From Mariniphaga sp. (lineage in GTDB: Bacteria > Bacteroidota > Bacteroidia > Bacteroidales > Prolixibacteraceae), in the NCBI GenBank assembly GCA_025355585.1, contig JANXZJ010000022.1:1-64000 (forward strand): DNA of 64,000 nucleotides, written 5' to 3'. Position numbers and translations under genes: made by a program. The first letter of the stretch is position 1. The number at the start of each line of letters is the position of its first letter. This document shows, one piece after another, positions 1 to 9,512 of the stretch. The notes beneath the pieces are model-generated. The model was not told the DNA's origin and searched no databases. It worked only from the letters and a program-made list of their open reading frames with translations.

Positions 1-450
1 GGTCATCGCACCTATCGTCAGGATGTCGAGTTTTTCGTTGGCCGGAAATTTTTTCACAGCAGCAATAATAGCTTGTGCCGCGGGCGAATCGCGCGGGTCT
101 TGCTCACCCCAAGAGCGTCCGATCTGGCGGTCTGCCCCCAATGGATGGGCAACATCCAATCTTCCCAATGCTTTTAATATCTGTTCGTTGAGACGCTGAC
201 TTTCTGCTACCGTATTCAAGCCTTTGGTATCGTAAGCATTCCATTTTTCGAATACCAGTAAATCGGGATTGTTGTAATGCGCCGAACTTAAGCCAATCAG
301 GTCAATCTGAGATGCTTTGACGAGCCGGACAATCGCGTACAAATCATCCATTTCGTTGCCAGTGTCGGCATCGAGCCATACTTTTTGCTTTTGGGCAACA
401 GAAGAAAAGGCGAACAGGGTAATCGTAAAAAGCAGAATTAAATACTTCAT
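1..450 (-). CDS. Secreted nucleoside hydrolase-like protein (3' end cut by window)
   Basis: The reading frame opens at ATG 450 and runs off the window after 150 codons. Residues 1-20 are a signal peptide (hydrophobic core, then SVAQ), so the product is exported to the periplasm. The segment WLDADTGNEMDDLYAI at residues 25-40 matches the calcium-binding Asp cluster of inosine/uridine-type nucleoside hydrolases (D27, D29, D35, D36), which split N-ribosides into base and ribose. The related DUF1593 group has a similar motif and cannot be excluded without the C-terminal half. It lies 9 bp after the GH3 gene on the same strand, so the two are probably co-transcribed. Confidence 0.75.
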   Translation of the reverse strand, partial: MKYLILLFTITLFAFSSVAQKQKVWLDADTGNEMDDLYAIVRLVKASQIDLIGLSSAHYNNPDLLVFEKWNAYDTKGLNTVAESQRLNEQILKALGRLDVAHPLGADRQIGRSWGEQDPRDSPAAQAIIAAVKKFPANEKLDILTIGAMT

Positions 451-459
451 AGTTATTTT

Positions 460-2616
460 TTATTGAATGATGATGCTGCCATTCAGGCGTAAATCAGCGG
501 ATGAGGCTCCAATTGAGAAGTTTAACTTCCCCTTTTCGAGCACAAAGGCATGTTTTTCCACATTCCAATACTTCAATTCGTCAGTATTTAAAGGAACCGA
601 AACTTCAATGGTTTGTCCTTTGGCGACAAAAACACGTTTGAATCCTTTTAATGCAATTGCCGGTCGCTCAACTTTCGAATCGGGGAAACTGACATATAAC
701 TGCGCGACTTCATCGCTGTCGTAATTACCTAAATTTTCAAGTTTGAATGAAATGTTGGTAGTTTCACCCTCCTTAACCGATTGTTTTTCAGTCTTCAGCC
801 CGGAATATTTAAATGAGGTATAGGTCAGTCCATATCCAAACGGGAACAGAGGTTCACTTTTATCATACATGTAAGTGCGGCCATTTTTGATGTTATAGTC
901 AAGCATCGGCAATAACTGATCGATTGAAGTTGGCCATGTTTGCACCAACCGGCCGGCAGCACTGCTTTTCCCGAAGATCACATCTGCCAGTGCGTTTCCC
1001 AATTCCTGACTCGATTGGGTAATGTGCAAGATTGCAGGCACATGTTCTTTCGACCAGTTAATTGTATAGGGGAAACTTGATACCAATACGAGTACTGTAT
1101 TTGGATTGGCTTTATAAACCAGTTTCACAAGATCTTCCTGTTCAAGCGATAATGCCTGCCTGTCAACATCTTCGCGGCCATCGCTTGCGACATAGTTTTG
1201 ACCCCAGCCTAAACCGTAACTAAGCGGGTGGTTGCCAATGCATACAATGGCAATATCTGCCTTTTTTGCAGCAATAACTGCTGAATCTGCCTTATTGGAA
1301 GAAGTATAACTGATTTCTACAGTGTTTCCAACAGCATTTCTGATTCCCGCAAGGGGTGTTATTGCATAAGGAGGCGTGCCTGCGTACCAGTCAGAAATAA
1401 CATTGTCGGCGCTTGGTCCTATTAGCGCAATACGCTTCATCTTTTGCATGTTAAGAGGAAGTAACTGTTTGTCGTTTTTCAGCAGAACAATTGATTTTAC
1501 GGTCGCTTTCCTCACCAATGCCTGCGTTTCAGGTTTCGTCCACGGAGCAATGGTATCTTTAATCCCAATCTGTGAATAAGGATTTTCAGTTGATTGATCG
1601 AACAAACCCAACTTTAGCATAACTCTTAATGAACCCCTGATTGCATTGTCAATTTCTTTCTCTGAAACCTGTCCGGCTGTAATTGCTTGTTTGAGCGGCT
1701 CTTTGTAATTGTCAAGAAACATCGTGATGCCTGCTTTGATACATTCGGCAGCAGCTGTCTGAAGATCGGGATAATATTTATGAGTGGTCAACAACTGCCG
1801 GTAAGCTCCGCCATCGGTTGCAATAATACCGTTTTGGCCCCATTCGTTTACAGTGACATTTTTCAGAACAGGATTAACAACACATGGGATTCCGTTGTAT
1901 TTATTGTAGGCAGTCATGAAAGCGCGTGAACCACCTTCGGTTACTCCCTTGAAAAAAGGGTATGAATAATATTCACGGAACAGGCGTTCGTCGAAATCGG
2001 ATGAATTGATGGTCCGGTTGTTTTCATTGCTATTGGCCAGGAAATGTTTCATTAGCGAGGCTGTTTTCCAGTATTTCGGATCGTTTCCCTGAAGTCCTTT
2101 AACGAATGCAACGACCAATCGTGAAGTCAGATAAGCATCTTCACCATAACACTCTTCCGTTCGTCCCCAACGTACATCGCGCCCAAGATCGGCATTTGGC
2201 GAAAACACGATTAAACCGGCACTTTCGTATTTTGGACTTTGTGCCAGGTACCGGCATTCTTCGGCTTCGAGCGAAGCCAATTGTGTAAGCAATTCAGTAT
2301 CCCAGGTTTCTGCCAGGCCGATTGATTGTGGAAATGTGGTGGTGCATGATGCACCTTTGCCTTTTAATGCCCAGTTTGCCGGTCCGCTAAGTGCCAGACC
2401 ATGCAACCCCTCGACGGTGCGTGTCCCTTTTATCCCCAATCGGGGAATCGACAGTCTTGTTGACAAACAATTGATTTTTTCATCAAGCGTGAGCAGTGAG
2501 ATCAAATTATCCAGACGTTTTTCATCGCTGAGTTTGTTATCCTGAAACGGGTAAGTTTGAGCCCTCAAGCTAACTTGAAGCAAGCAAAGGAACGTTAGTA
2601 AAATCAGGTTTTTCAT
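460..2616 (-). CDS. Secreted GH3 beta-glycosidase
   Basis: 718 residues, a normal length for multidomain glycoside hydrolase family 3. Residues 1-19 form a signal peptide. The N-terminal TIM-barrel contains GRDVRWGRTEECYGED (residues 145-160) and KHF at 190-192, which bind substrate in GH3. The probable nucleophile is D268 in ATDGG. A fibronectin-III-like domain sits at the C terminus. The best general match is the beta-xylosidase/beta-glucosidase branch; the exact sugar cannot be read from sequence. It lies between a HAD phosphatase (12 bp upstream) and a nucleoside hydrolase (9 bp downstream), and not in the PUL further right, so its substrate may differ from that of the PUL enzymes. Confidence 0.85.
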   Translation of the reverse strand: MKNLILLTFLCLLQVSLRAQTYPFQDNKLSDEKRLDNLISLLTLDEKINCLSTRLSIPRLGIKGTRTVEGLHGLALSGPANWALKGKGASCTTTFPQSIGLAETWDTELLTQLASLEAEECRYLAQSPKYESAGLIVFSPNADLGRDVRWGRTEECYGEDAYLTSRLVVAFVKGLQGNDPKYWKTASLMKHFLANSNENNRTINSSDFDERLFREYYSYPFFKGVTEGGSRAFMTAYNKYNGIPCVVNPVLKNVTVNEWGQNGIIATDGGAYRQLLTTHKYYPDLQTAAAECIKAGITMFLDNYKEPLKQAITAGQVSEKEIDNAIRGSLRVMLKLGLFDQSTENPYSQIGIKDTIAPWTKPETQALVRKATVKSIVLLKNDKQLLPLNMQKMKRIALIGPSADNVISDWYAGTPPYAITPLAGIRNAVGNTVEISYTSSNKADSAVIAAKKADIAIVCIGNHPLSYGLGWGQNYVASDGREDVDRQALSLEQEDLVKLVYKANPNTVLVLVSSFPYTINWSKEHVPAILHITQSSQELGNALADVIFGKSSAAGRLVQTWPTSIDQLLPMLDYNIKNGRTYMYDKSEPLFPFGYGLTYTSFKYSGLKTEKQSVKEGETTNISFKLENLGNYDSDEVAQLYVSFPDSKVERPAIALKGFKRVFVAKGQTIEVSVPLNTDELKYWNVEKHAFVLEKGKLNFSIGASSADLRLNGSIIIQ

Positions 2617-2628
2617 TGAGCAGTTGAT

Positions 2629-3318
2629 TTATAGTATGTTTAATATTTCCGAGATTTCTGAAATGGTAATAAAGGTTTCGCTATCAGGCGTTGAATGGTT
2701 GCTTTCGTGCTGCCAGGTTACTTCAAACGGAACGTGAACGGCCTTTGCGCCAATGTTAATCACCGGTAAGATATCTGATTTAATTGAATTTCCAACCATC
2801 AGAAATTCTTCAGGTTTTATGTCGAGACGAGATAAGAGTTTTTTGTAGTTATTCTCATGCTTGTCGCTCATGATTTCGATGTGATGGAAATTATCGATGA
2901 GCCCTGAATCCTGTAACTTCCGTTCCTGATCGAGCAGGTCGCCCTTTGTAACAAGGATTAGTATGTACTGTCCCTGAAGTTTTTGCAAGACCTCTTCAAC
3001 GCCAGCCAGCATATGAATAGGCATCGTTAAGAGCGTTTTCCCGATTTCGATTATTTTGTTTATTTCTGTTGTGGTAATTTTTCCTTGTGTTGCCCGAAGT
3101 GATGTTTCGATCATCGCCAAAAGAAAACCTTTTGCGCCATACCCGTAAATCTTCAGGTTTTGCATTTCGGTTTTGAAAAGTTCTGCGGAAGTCTCTTTTT
3201 CAATCAGGTATGGTTTCATTATCTGACAGAATTTCTTCTCAACTTCCTGATAAAAAGGTTCATTCACCCAGAGTGTATCATCGGCATCGAATCCGATGAC
3301 TTTAATTTGGCTCAGCAT
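2629..3318 (-). CDS. HAD-superfamily hydrolase
   Basis: 229 residues. Motif I is DADDT (nucleophile D11, general acid D13), motif II the Thr of VTKG, motif III a Lys in NYKK, and motif IV GNSIKSD, so all four catalytic motifs of a phosphatase of the haloacid dehalogenase superfamily are intact. There is a helical cap insert between motifs I and II, typical of subclass I (YjjG/YfnB-like). No signal peptide, so it is cytoplasmic. It is the first gene of a likely operon with GH3 and the nucleoside hydrolase; dephosphorylation of a nucleotide or sugar phosphate would fit, but the substrate is not known. Confidence 0.8.
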   Translation of the reverse strand: MLSQIKVIGFDADDTLWVNEPFYQEVEKKFCQIMKPYLIEKETSAELFKTEMQNLKIYGYGAKGFLLAMIETSLRATQGKITTTEINKIIEIGKTLLTMPIHMLAGVEEVLQKLQGQYILILVTKGDLLDQERKLQDSGLIDNFHHIEIMSDKHENNYKKLLSRLDIKPEEFLMVGNSIKSDILPVINIGAKAVHVPFEVTWQHESNHSTPDSETFITISEISEILNIL

Positions 3319-3346
3319 ATTGTTTGGTTATGCGTAATGTTATATA

Positions 3347-3354
3347 CAAACGTA
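3347..3354 (-). promoter_or_regulatory. Putative -7 promoter box
   Basis: Reads TACGTTTG on the minus strand, a match to the Bacteroidota sigma-70 box TAnnTTTG, 28 bp before the start of the HAD gene. No clear TTTG -33 element was found at the usual distance. Confidence 0.3.
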
Positions 3355-3444
3355 GTCAATTTTTAACTCGTTGATGTCTAGCAGAGGGGAAAAGGGACGC
3401 GGATGATTGGGTAGGCTAATCTTTTCCCTTTAAATAATGATTAA

Positions 3445-3513
3445 CGCCCTAATGAGGAACGTCTCCACGCCCTAATGAGGAGCCTTTCCACACCCTAATG
3501 AGGAGACTCTCCA
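3445..3513. repeat. Intergenic tandem repeat, 3 x 23 bp
   Basis: Three head-to-tail units at 3445-3467, 3468-3490 and 3491-3513. Each has the conserved core CCCTAATGAGGA and ends in CTCCA or TTCCA; the 4-5 bases between vary. The period is exactly 23 bp, so the array cannot be a coding repeat. It lies in the roughly 300-bp gap between the deoC stop and the HAD gene; the rest of this gap shows only a weak inverted pair (GGGAAAAG near 3387, CTTTTCCC near 3421). No coding sequence is supported here. Confidence 0.8.
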
Positions 3514-3618
3514 TATTAAAATGCGCAATTGAATGAGCAGTGCAGGTGAATGGAAAAGTGACTGCCTGCTTTCTTTCGTGATTGATCGTCGGTCACTTCA
3601 AGGTATCAGTATGACTGG

Positions 3619-4335
3619 CTATTCGTTGCCGAACCGTCTGATCGCCTCTTCCATTATGGCAATTGTGGCAGTTGCACCACAGCGTGAACATCCGGCTTCT
3701 TTTACCGCAATCAGTTGATCGAGCGTACGCACTCCGCCGGCAGCTTTGACTTTTACTTTTGGTCCCGAATGTTGACGCATCAGTATAAGATTAGGAATTG
3801 TTGCTCCGACATAGTCGTATTTTCCGTCCGCACCCTTCACGAAGCCAAAACCCGAGGAGGTCTTCACATAGTCGGCATTGACCTTCGTGCAGATTTCGCA
3901 AAGTTTAATAATGTCCTCTTTCTTTGTGACATAGTCGGTCTCGAAAATCACCTTTACAATGGCACCATTTCGATGGCTTGCATTGGTTACTGCCTTGATC
4001 TCCTCTTCGATGTAATCCCAATCACCCTGAAGTGCTTTGCCGATGTTTATGACCATATCAATTTCGACGGCTCCATCTTTGCAAGCTGATTCCGCTTCAA
4101 AGACTTTAACCGGAATGGTTGAGTTTCCGGCCGGAAATCCAATTACACATCCAACAAATACGGTTGTCCCTTTGAGCAGTTCTTTGGCCTGTTTTACCAT
4201 GTACGGTTTTACACAAACCGAAGCCACGTCATATTTTTTCGCGATTGCACACTCTCGTACTAAATCTGCATCGGTCATGGTAGGATGAAGAATCGAGTGG
4301 TCGATCATCTTTACGAGTTCTTTTATTTTAGTCAT
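3619..4335 (-). CDS. deoC: Deoxyribose-phosphate aldolase
   Basis: Cleaves 2-deoxyribose 5-phosphate to glyceraldehyde 3-phosphate and acetaldehyde, the last step of deoxynucleoside breakdown. Class I aldolase fold: the Schiff-base lysine is in DYVKTSSGFG, the second lysine in KVKAAGGVR, and the catalytic Asp in EIDMVINIG. With the ATG at 4335 the protein is 238 residues, slightly longer than E. coli-type short forms but normal for Bacteroidota. The frame can be extended to a TTG at 4377, but that overlaps the upstream HAD gene; the ATG leaves a 7-bp gap and is preferred. Co-transcribed with the HAD gene. Confidence 0.95.
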   Translation of the reverse strand: MTKIKELVKMIDHSILHPTMTDADLVRECAIAKKYDVASVCVKPYMVKQAKELLKGTTVFVGCVIGFPAGNSTIPVKVFEAESACKDGAVEIDMVINIGKALQGDWDYIEEEIKAVTNASHRNGAIVKVIFETDYVTKKEDIIKLCEICTKVNADYVKTSSGFGFVKGADGKYDYVGATIPNLILMRQHSGPKVKVKAAGGVRTLDQLIAVKEAGCSRCGATATIAIMEEAIRRFGNE

Positions 4336-4342
4336 TTGATAA

Positions 4343-5083
4343 TTAATGATTGGTTTCTGTTTGAATAAGTTCAGCAAGATCCCTGATTACAAAGTCTGCA
4401 TCGGGTTTGAATTTTTCTATTTTGTGTGGCCATATTTTTTCAATAATTCCTGTAATCAAAATGGATGTCATTCCAGATGCTTTTGCACCACTGAGTTCGT
4501 TTGAACCACCATCTCCGACGAAGGCGCAATCCTGTGGACGTTCACAAAGTTGATGAAGGCAAATTTCGAAAATTTCACTTTCCGGTTTTACAAAGCCAAC
4601 ATCACACGAGAAGATGACACTATCAAAAAAGTGTGCGATCGGCGATTTATTCCACGATTTTGATTCAATTACATCGGCATTGCTGAGTAAAGCAAGTTTT
4701 TTGCCGCTCTCTTTTAGCGCACGAAGTACATTGCAAGTTTCTTTTGGAATCAGGGTAAGTGCATTATCAAACCGCTTTAATCTATGCTCAGTAGCCTGAA
4801 TGATTAACTCGTTGGAAATATTTGGGTTAATTGCGCGTGCAAGTTTTTCAATAATCAGGTACGGATCTTTTTCCACCCCTTTTAAACGACCAATAGATCT
4901 TTCGGTCAGTTGTCGGTTCCAGATTTCCATTTCTATTCCGAGAATTTGCGAAGTCGTAAGTCCCGATGGTGCAGTTATTTCAGGAGCAGTAAGTGTATGA
5001 AAAAGATCAAAAACAATTGCTTTTTTTTGACAGATTAAGGTTGATATGGGGGTGAAATACATATAATAAAATATTGCATCCAT
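4343..5083 (-). CDS. HAD-family hydrolase
   Basis: 246 residues. Motif I is DLFHT (D26), where the second Asp of the usual DxD is replaced by Phe, as in haloacid dehalogenase-like and some cap-C1 members. Motif II is SNAD, motif III the Lys of VKPES, motif IV GDGGSNE. The missing second Asp means a normal phosphatase mechanism is not certain. It starts the unit with deoC, seven bases apart, so a role around deoxyribose or nucleoside phosphates is likely but inferred. An internal ATG seven codons in is an alternative start. Confidence 0.75.
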   Translation of the reverse strand: MDAIFYYMYFTPISTLICQKKAIVFDLFHTLTAPEITAPSGLTTSQILGIEMEIWNRQLTERSIGRLKGVEKDPYLIIEKLARAINPNISNELIIQATEHRLKRFDNALTLIPKETCNVLRALKESGKKLALLSNADVIESKSWNKSPIAHFFDSVIFSCDVGFVKPESEIFEICLHQLCERPQDCAFVGDGGSNELSGAKASGMTSILITGIIEKIWPHKIEKFKPDADFVIRDLAELIQTETNH

Positions 5084-5235
5084 TTAAATTTCATTTCTAA
5101 TAGGCGACTTTGAATAAATGACCTGCCAGCCTGATAAAAACAGTACAAATATCAAAAATCAACCCGAATAATTTTCGACATCCGTCTAAAATTATCATCT
5201 TAACGAAAAGTATTTGTTAAAACGCCGAAATGGAA

Positions 5236-6111
5236 CTAATAAATGACGCTTTTCCGTTTTATTGAATAGGCGGCAAAAATGCCAACTGCATCATCAATTG
5301 GTTTAATATTCGTCGGAATATTGGCAGATGGTCCGCTGAAAATTGGTACTTTAGGATAATAATCTGTGATGTAACTATAAATAAATGAGTAATAATCTTC
5401 TGTAATCCCATACATCTCCAGGGTTATTGTATCACCGCGTGTTAGTTTTTCATCTTTGCGATCTTCCCTGAGATTATATACCGGAAAACCTTTGAAGTAC
5501 TTGCCTTCGAAACTATTATTGTCGCCTATCGAATATTTGAATACGCTGTCTGTCAATAGAATATTATTCTTTCGAACTTTAAAAAGGTAGAAATTTCGTC
5601 CGTTACCAGGATCCATCGTAAAAAGGTTAACGCTCCAACCCCGTCGGTCACGTTCTAAATTATTATAAACAAAATGAATAGAGTCTATTGAGTTCAATGG
5701 TTTTAGAAGCGACCGGGCAGAGTACTCCTCCATCACTTGATCATTATTGATGTCAACATTCTTAATAAGTAGAGTATAAGTCCGTCCTGCAACGCCGAAA
5801 ACGTCAGGTGTGGTGAAATAGGTTCCTTTTTTTGTTTGATCTTCGGTAAGGCCAAATGTTTTTGTTCCATCCGAAATTGTAACCACTGCATTCGAAATGA
5901 CTTGAATAGGCTCAGTATTAAGAGCATCGCCTAACTTCGATAGCTTAACTACCTGACGGGTTGTATCGGTTGAAATATATCCTTCGACAACCAGACGGGG
6001 TCGTGTGGAATCGAGCTGAATATTGTCGATGGTCTCGGTGCATCCGGCAGCAATTATTGAAAGGATGAAGAGGGACAGTGCAATTGTTTGAATACTCATA
6101 TTCTTCATCAT
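5236..6111 (-). CDS. DUF4249 lipoprotein
   Basis: 291 residues. A lipoprotein signal peptide ends in IIAAGC with the lipidated Cys at residue 24, followed by T-E, so it is probably anchored in the outer membrane. The body is beta-rich and starts with a segment (PRLVVEGYISTD) typical of DUF4249, a family found almost only beside TonB-dependent receptors in Bacteroidota. It starts 2 bp after the receptor stop codon, so translation is coupled. By analogy with SusD it may help hand a ligand to the receptor, but no ligand is known for this family. Confidence 0.8.
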   Translation of the reverse strand: MMKNMSIQTIALSLFILSIIAAGCTETIDNIQLDSTRPRLVVEGYISTDTTRQVVKLSKLGDALNTEPIQVISNAVVTISDGTKTFGLTEDQTKKGTYFTTPDVFGVAGRTYTLLIKNVDINNDQVMEEYSARSLLKPLNSIDSIHFVYNNLERDRRGWSVNLFTMDPGNGRNFYLFKVRKNNILLTDSVFKYSIGDNNSFEGKYFKGFPVYNLREDRKDEKLTRGDTITLEMYGITEDYYSFIYSYITDYYPKVPIFSGPSANIPTNIKPIDDAVGIFAAYSIKRKSVIY

Positions 6112-6113
6112 GA

Positions 6114-8477
6114 CTAAAATTTAAAATTGTAAGTGATTCCGGGAAAATTAACGAAAGGAAGGTACCATCTTTCGGCGGTGACTTTTTCAGCATTCTTTGA
6201 GTCTTGAACAAAGTTGATCATCCAGTCGTTGTGTCTGCCATAGGCATTGTACATTGAGAAAACCCACTCGCCTTTCCATTTTTTACCGGGACGTTCTTTC
6301 CCTTTTATTGTAAGCGATAAGTCCAGCCGGTGATAATCGCGCATTCTATATCCGTTTCGGGCTGAATAATACTTCCCATAGGTGTTGTCAATCACATACG
6401 ATCCAACAGGGAAAGTGATCGGGGCACCTGTCGCATAAACCCAATTTCCCGAAAGAATCACGCGATTCGAGAATTCGTAATTTACAATGATATTGATATT
6501 ATGAGGCTTATCGTAGGTAGTCGGGTAGGGATTCCCATTATTGATCTCAGCAATTGTCCGTGTTACTTTCGACAACGTATAGCTGATCCAGCCATTCAAC
6601 CTGCCATTGTTCTTTTTGACAAACAATTCGAGACCATATGCTTTTGCCGTTCCCGACCGGATGTCACCCTCCATACGCGGATTCATTAGCAACTGTGCAT
6701 TATCTTTAAAATCAATTACATCGTACATCTGTTTATAGTAACTTTCGACCGATGTTTCAATTGTATTGTTCGCGAAATTTCTGAAATATCCAATGGCATA
6801 CTGGTTTGCCTTTTGAGGTTTTATATTTGGACTTGAAGGAAACCAGACATCAAGCGGCATTCCACCAGCCGAGTTTGATGCTAATTGCATATTCTGGATC
6901 GTGCGTGAGAAACTTGCTTTTACAGACGACTGTTCATTAAAAGTATAATTGATGCCGAGACGCGGCTCAAGTCCCTGGTATGTGTGAAATATCTCACCCT
7001 TAGCATAATAAGTGGTGTCAGTCACCGAATAATTCGGATATCCTTTGGCAAAAGTATAAATGGTGGCAGTGCCAATATTCTGGAAAACGGTGTACCGCAA
7101 TCCATATTTAATGGTAAGCTTTTCTCCGATTTTCTGTTCATTCGAAATATAAAGACCATGTTCGAGTGCATAGTTTCTTGGAACAGGAGCACCTAGTTTG
7201 CTCCCTTCACCTTCGATATAGGCATCTGCCGGATTGAAATCGTGGAAAGTAGATGAAAGACCAAATTTAATTTCATTTTGGGGATTAGGGAAGTAATTGA
7301 AATCCAGCTTAAGTGTGTAATCTAACATGTTCGAATTCCACACATAATTCGATCCACCTTGTTTCATTTTAAGCGAGTAATCGTACCTGGCAACAACTGC
7401 TGATAAATTCGAAAATAATTTATTATTAATGAGGTGATTCCATCGCAGTGTTCCTGTAAGGTTCCCGAATCCGGCATCTGAAGTTCCTTTTTGGCCAAAC
7501 AGGTCACGACCTGTATAAGCAGAAAGGTATAAACGATTCCGGTCATTGATCTGATGATTAACTTTTAGGTTGAGGTCGTAAAAATACAATTTGCTTTTTC
7601 TGAGACCTGAATCAGACATCAATGGAAAAAAGAGATCTGCATAGGTGCGTCTTCCTGCAAGAAGGAAAGAGGTTTTGTCGTTTCCGACCGGCCCTTCGAG
7701 TGTTAATCTGCTTGATATTAAACCAATGCCACCGGTTGCGGTAAATTTCTTGTTATTTCCCTCCTTCATCCTGACATCCAGAACAGAAGAGAGTCTTCCC
7801 CCATAATTTGCGGGGATATCTCCTTTGTAAAGTTTCACATCCCGAACGGCATCATTGTTGAAAACCGAAAAGAATCCCATCAGGTGAGAGGCATTGTAAA
7901 CTGTTGCTTCATCCAGAAGTATCAGGTTCTGATCATTACCTCCGCCCCTGACACTAAATCCGGAAGTTCCTTCTGCCGTTGACTGCACGCCAGGTAGCAT
8001 TTGTATCACCTTGATTACATCTACTTCGCCCATTAGCGCCGGTACTTGCTTGATGGTTTTCATCTCCAGTTTCGAAATACTCATCTCCGCTTTTTTTACA
8101 TTTGCTTCAGGACGGTCTGCCGTAACCACCACCTCCTCAATTTTATTCTTTTCAGGAACCAGTTCGATATTTAAGGTGACGTCTTTATTTAGGGTAATTG
8201 TTTTTTGAATGGTTTGATATCCAATGTATCTGAACTCAAGAATATAATTTTCCGGTTTCAGGCTAACCGAGTAAAACCCATATTGATTTGCTGCAGTACC
8301 CCGGTTTAATTCTTTAACGGTGATTGTAGCGCCGATCAGGGACTCTCCGCTTTCAGCATCTTTAATATAACCACTAACCGTTAATAAAACTGCCGGATGA
8401 TCGTTGATCGCCAATACTGGTAGCGCAATGATTAAAAATATCAGGCATGTAATAAATAGTTTCTTTTTAATAATCAT
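6114..8477 (-). CDS. TonB-dependent receptor with CarboxypepD_reg-like domain
   Basis: 787 residues from the ATG at 8477; the open frame reaches a TTG at 8519, but the ATG directly precedes a good signal peptide (MIIKKKLFITCLIFLI). After it come a carboxypeptidase-regulatory-like beta-sandwich (about residues 30-115), a plug domain containing VRGGGNDQNLILLDEA, and a beta-barrel ending in an aromatic C terminus (YNFKF) as needed for outer-membrane assembly. Such receptors import siderophores, cobalamin, peptides or glycans with TonB energy. No SusD partner is present; the partner is the DUF4249 lipoprotein. The ligand cannot be called. Confidence 0.88.
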   Translation of the reverse strand: MIIKKKLFITCLIFLIIALPVLAINDHPAVLLTVSGYIKDAESGESLIGATITVKELNRGTAANQYGFYSVSLKPENYILEFRYIGYQTIQKTITLNKDVTLNIELVPEKNKIEEVVVTADRPEANVKKAEMSISKLEMKTIKQVPALMGEVDVIKVIQMLPGVQSTAEGTSGFSVRGGGNDQNLILLDEATVYNASHLMGFFSVFNNDAVRDVKLYKGDIPANYGGRLSSVLDVRMKEGNNKKFTATGGIGLISSRLTLEGPVGNDKTSFLLAGRRTYADLFFPLMSDSGLRKSKLYFYDLNLKVNHQINDRNRLYLSAYTGRDLFGQKGTSDAGFGNLTGTLRWNHLINNKLFSNLSAVVARYDYSLKMKQGGSNYVWNSNMLDYTLKLDFNYFPNPQNEIKFGLSSTFHDFNPADAYIEGEGSKLGAPVPRNYALEHGLYISNEQKIGEKLTIKYGLRYTVFQNIGTATIYTFAKGYPNYSVTDTTYYAKGEIFHTYQGLEPRLGINYTFNEQSSVKASFSRTIQNMQLASNSAGGMPLDVWFPSSPNIKPQKANQYAIGYFRNFANNTIETSVESYYKQMYDVIDFKDNAQLLMNPRMEGDIRSGTAKAYGLELFVKKNNGRLNGWISYTLSKVTRTIAEINNGNPYPTTYDKPHNINIIVNYEFSNRVILSGNWVYATGAPITFPVGSYVIDNTYGKYYSARNGYRMRDYHRLDLSLTIKGKERPGKKWKGEWVFSMYNAYGRHNDWMINFVQDSKNAEKVTAERWYLPFVNFPGITYNFKF

Positions 8478-8529
8478 CTTGTTGATTAAAGGTTGATTTA
8501 TGGATGCTGTGGTATTCAAATTGTGTATA

Positions 8530-8537
8530 CAAAATTA
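8530..8537 (-). promoter_or_regulatory. Putative -7 promoter box for the TonB receptor
   Basis: TAATTTTG on the minus strand matches TAnnTTTG, 52 bp before the chosen ATG at 8477. No -33 element is evident. Confidence 0.3.
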
Positions 8538-8766
8538 AGAAATGTTATTTTGTTACCCGCTTAAAATCGATGAATGGCTTTATTGAACCGGCGAATTGAC
8601 GATTACATAACATTAACACTGGTGTGGAGAGCAGGACTTCACTTTTTATTGGTAAGTATACTTCCTCTCACAAATAGATTGAAATTTAACCAACTAAGAG
8701 CTATGGGTGTGAACTGGCAAGAATGCAAATTAACCCGCTTGAATTGAAAAGGAGTCTTCAAACCGG

Positions 8767-9504
8767 CTATTTACTTCTTAATCGAAGGAAGATTGAAATA
8801 AGGATAAAACTAATTATCGCAGCAGCGATACCGTATATACTGAATGCAATAATAAGCGCTACCGAAATCGCCAAAAAAGTAAATCGCACCTTATTGTCTG
8901 CCCATGAAAGATTTTTAAGTTTTAACGAAAACATTGGTAGTTCTGAAACCAAAAGGAGCGACATTATTATCGTAATCAGAAGTAAAACAACTGGTTGTAA
9001 GACGAAAGCATCAAGAACATCGTATTTGCCATGTTCGGTTATAAGTGCTAATGCCGCTATTAGCAGGGCATTTGCCGGGGTTGGTAAACCGATAAACGAT
9101 TCAGTCTGCCGGGTGTCGATGTTAAACTTGGCCAACCGAAGTGCAGAAAAAACCGGGATCAGTAAGAACGAAGAAATGCACACTAACTCCCACAATGATA
9201 AACTGGCGAAACTCTCTGCACGAACGTTAATACCGAACAGCGCATATTCCATCATAACCATCATAAGCGCTCCCGGTGCCAAACCAAACGAGATCATATC
9301 TGCGAGCGAATCAAGCTCTTTTCCCATCGGAGAGTAGGCTTTGAGCCAACGTGCGGCCATGCCGTCAAAAAAGTCGAAGATCGCAGCTGCAATGATCAAA
9401 ATCACTGAAACGGTAAGTTGTCCTTTTATTGCGAAAAGTACAGCAAGACTCCCCGAAACGACGTTGAGACAGGTAATAAAATTGGGAATATTCTTGCGGA
9501 TCAT
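8767..9504 (-). CDS. pssA: CDP-diacylglycerol--serine O-phosphatidyltransferase
   Basis: Makes phosphatidylserine from CDP-diacylglycerol and serine in the inner membrane. 245 residues with about seven membrane helices. The CDP-alcohol phosphotransferase signature DG-x2-AR-x8-G-x3-D-x3-D is complete (D47, G48, A51, R52, G61, D65, D69). It is the last gene of the lipid operon and lies 8 bp after psd, whose product uses its product. The length and topology match the Gram-positive/Bacteroidota type-II PssA rather than the E. coli PLD-type enzyme. Confidence 0.95.
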   Translation of the reverse strand: MIRKNIPNFITCLNVVSGSLAVLFAIKGQLTVSVILIIAAAIFDFFDGMAARWLKAYSPMGKELDSLADMISFGLAPGALMMVMMEYALFGINVRAESFASLSLWELVCISSFLLIPVFSALRLAKFNIDTRQTESFIGLPTPANALLIAALALITEHGKYDVLDAFVLQPVVLLLITIIMSLLLVSELPMFSLKLKNLSWADNKVRFTFLAISVALIIAFSIYGIAAAIISFILISIFLRLRSK

Positions 9505-9512
9505 AATGGGTT

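Noticed and set aside
3445-3513. CRISPR array
   Set aside because: Units are contiguous 23-bp tandem copies without unique spacers, and no cas gene is present.
8723-9337. 204-codon plus-strand frame opposite pssA
   Set aside because: It is antisense to a gene with a complete CDP-alcohol phosphotransferase signature and has no recognisable domain.
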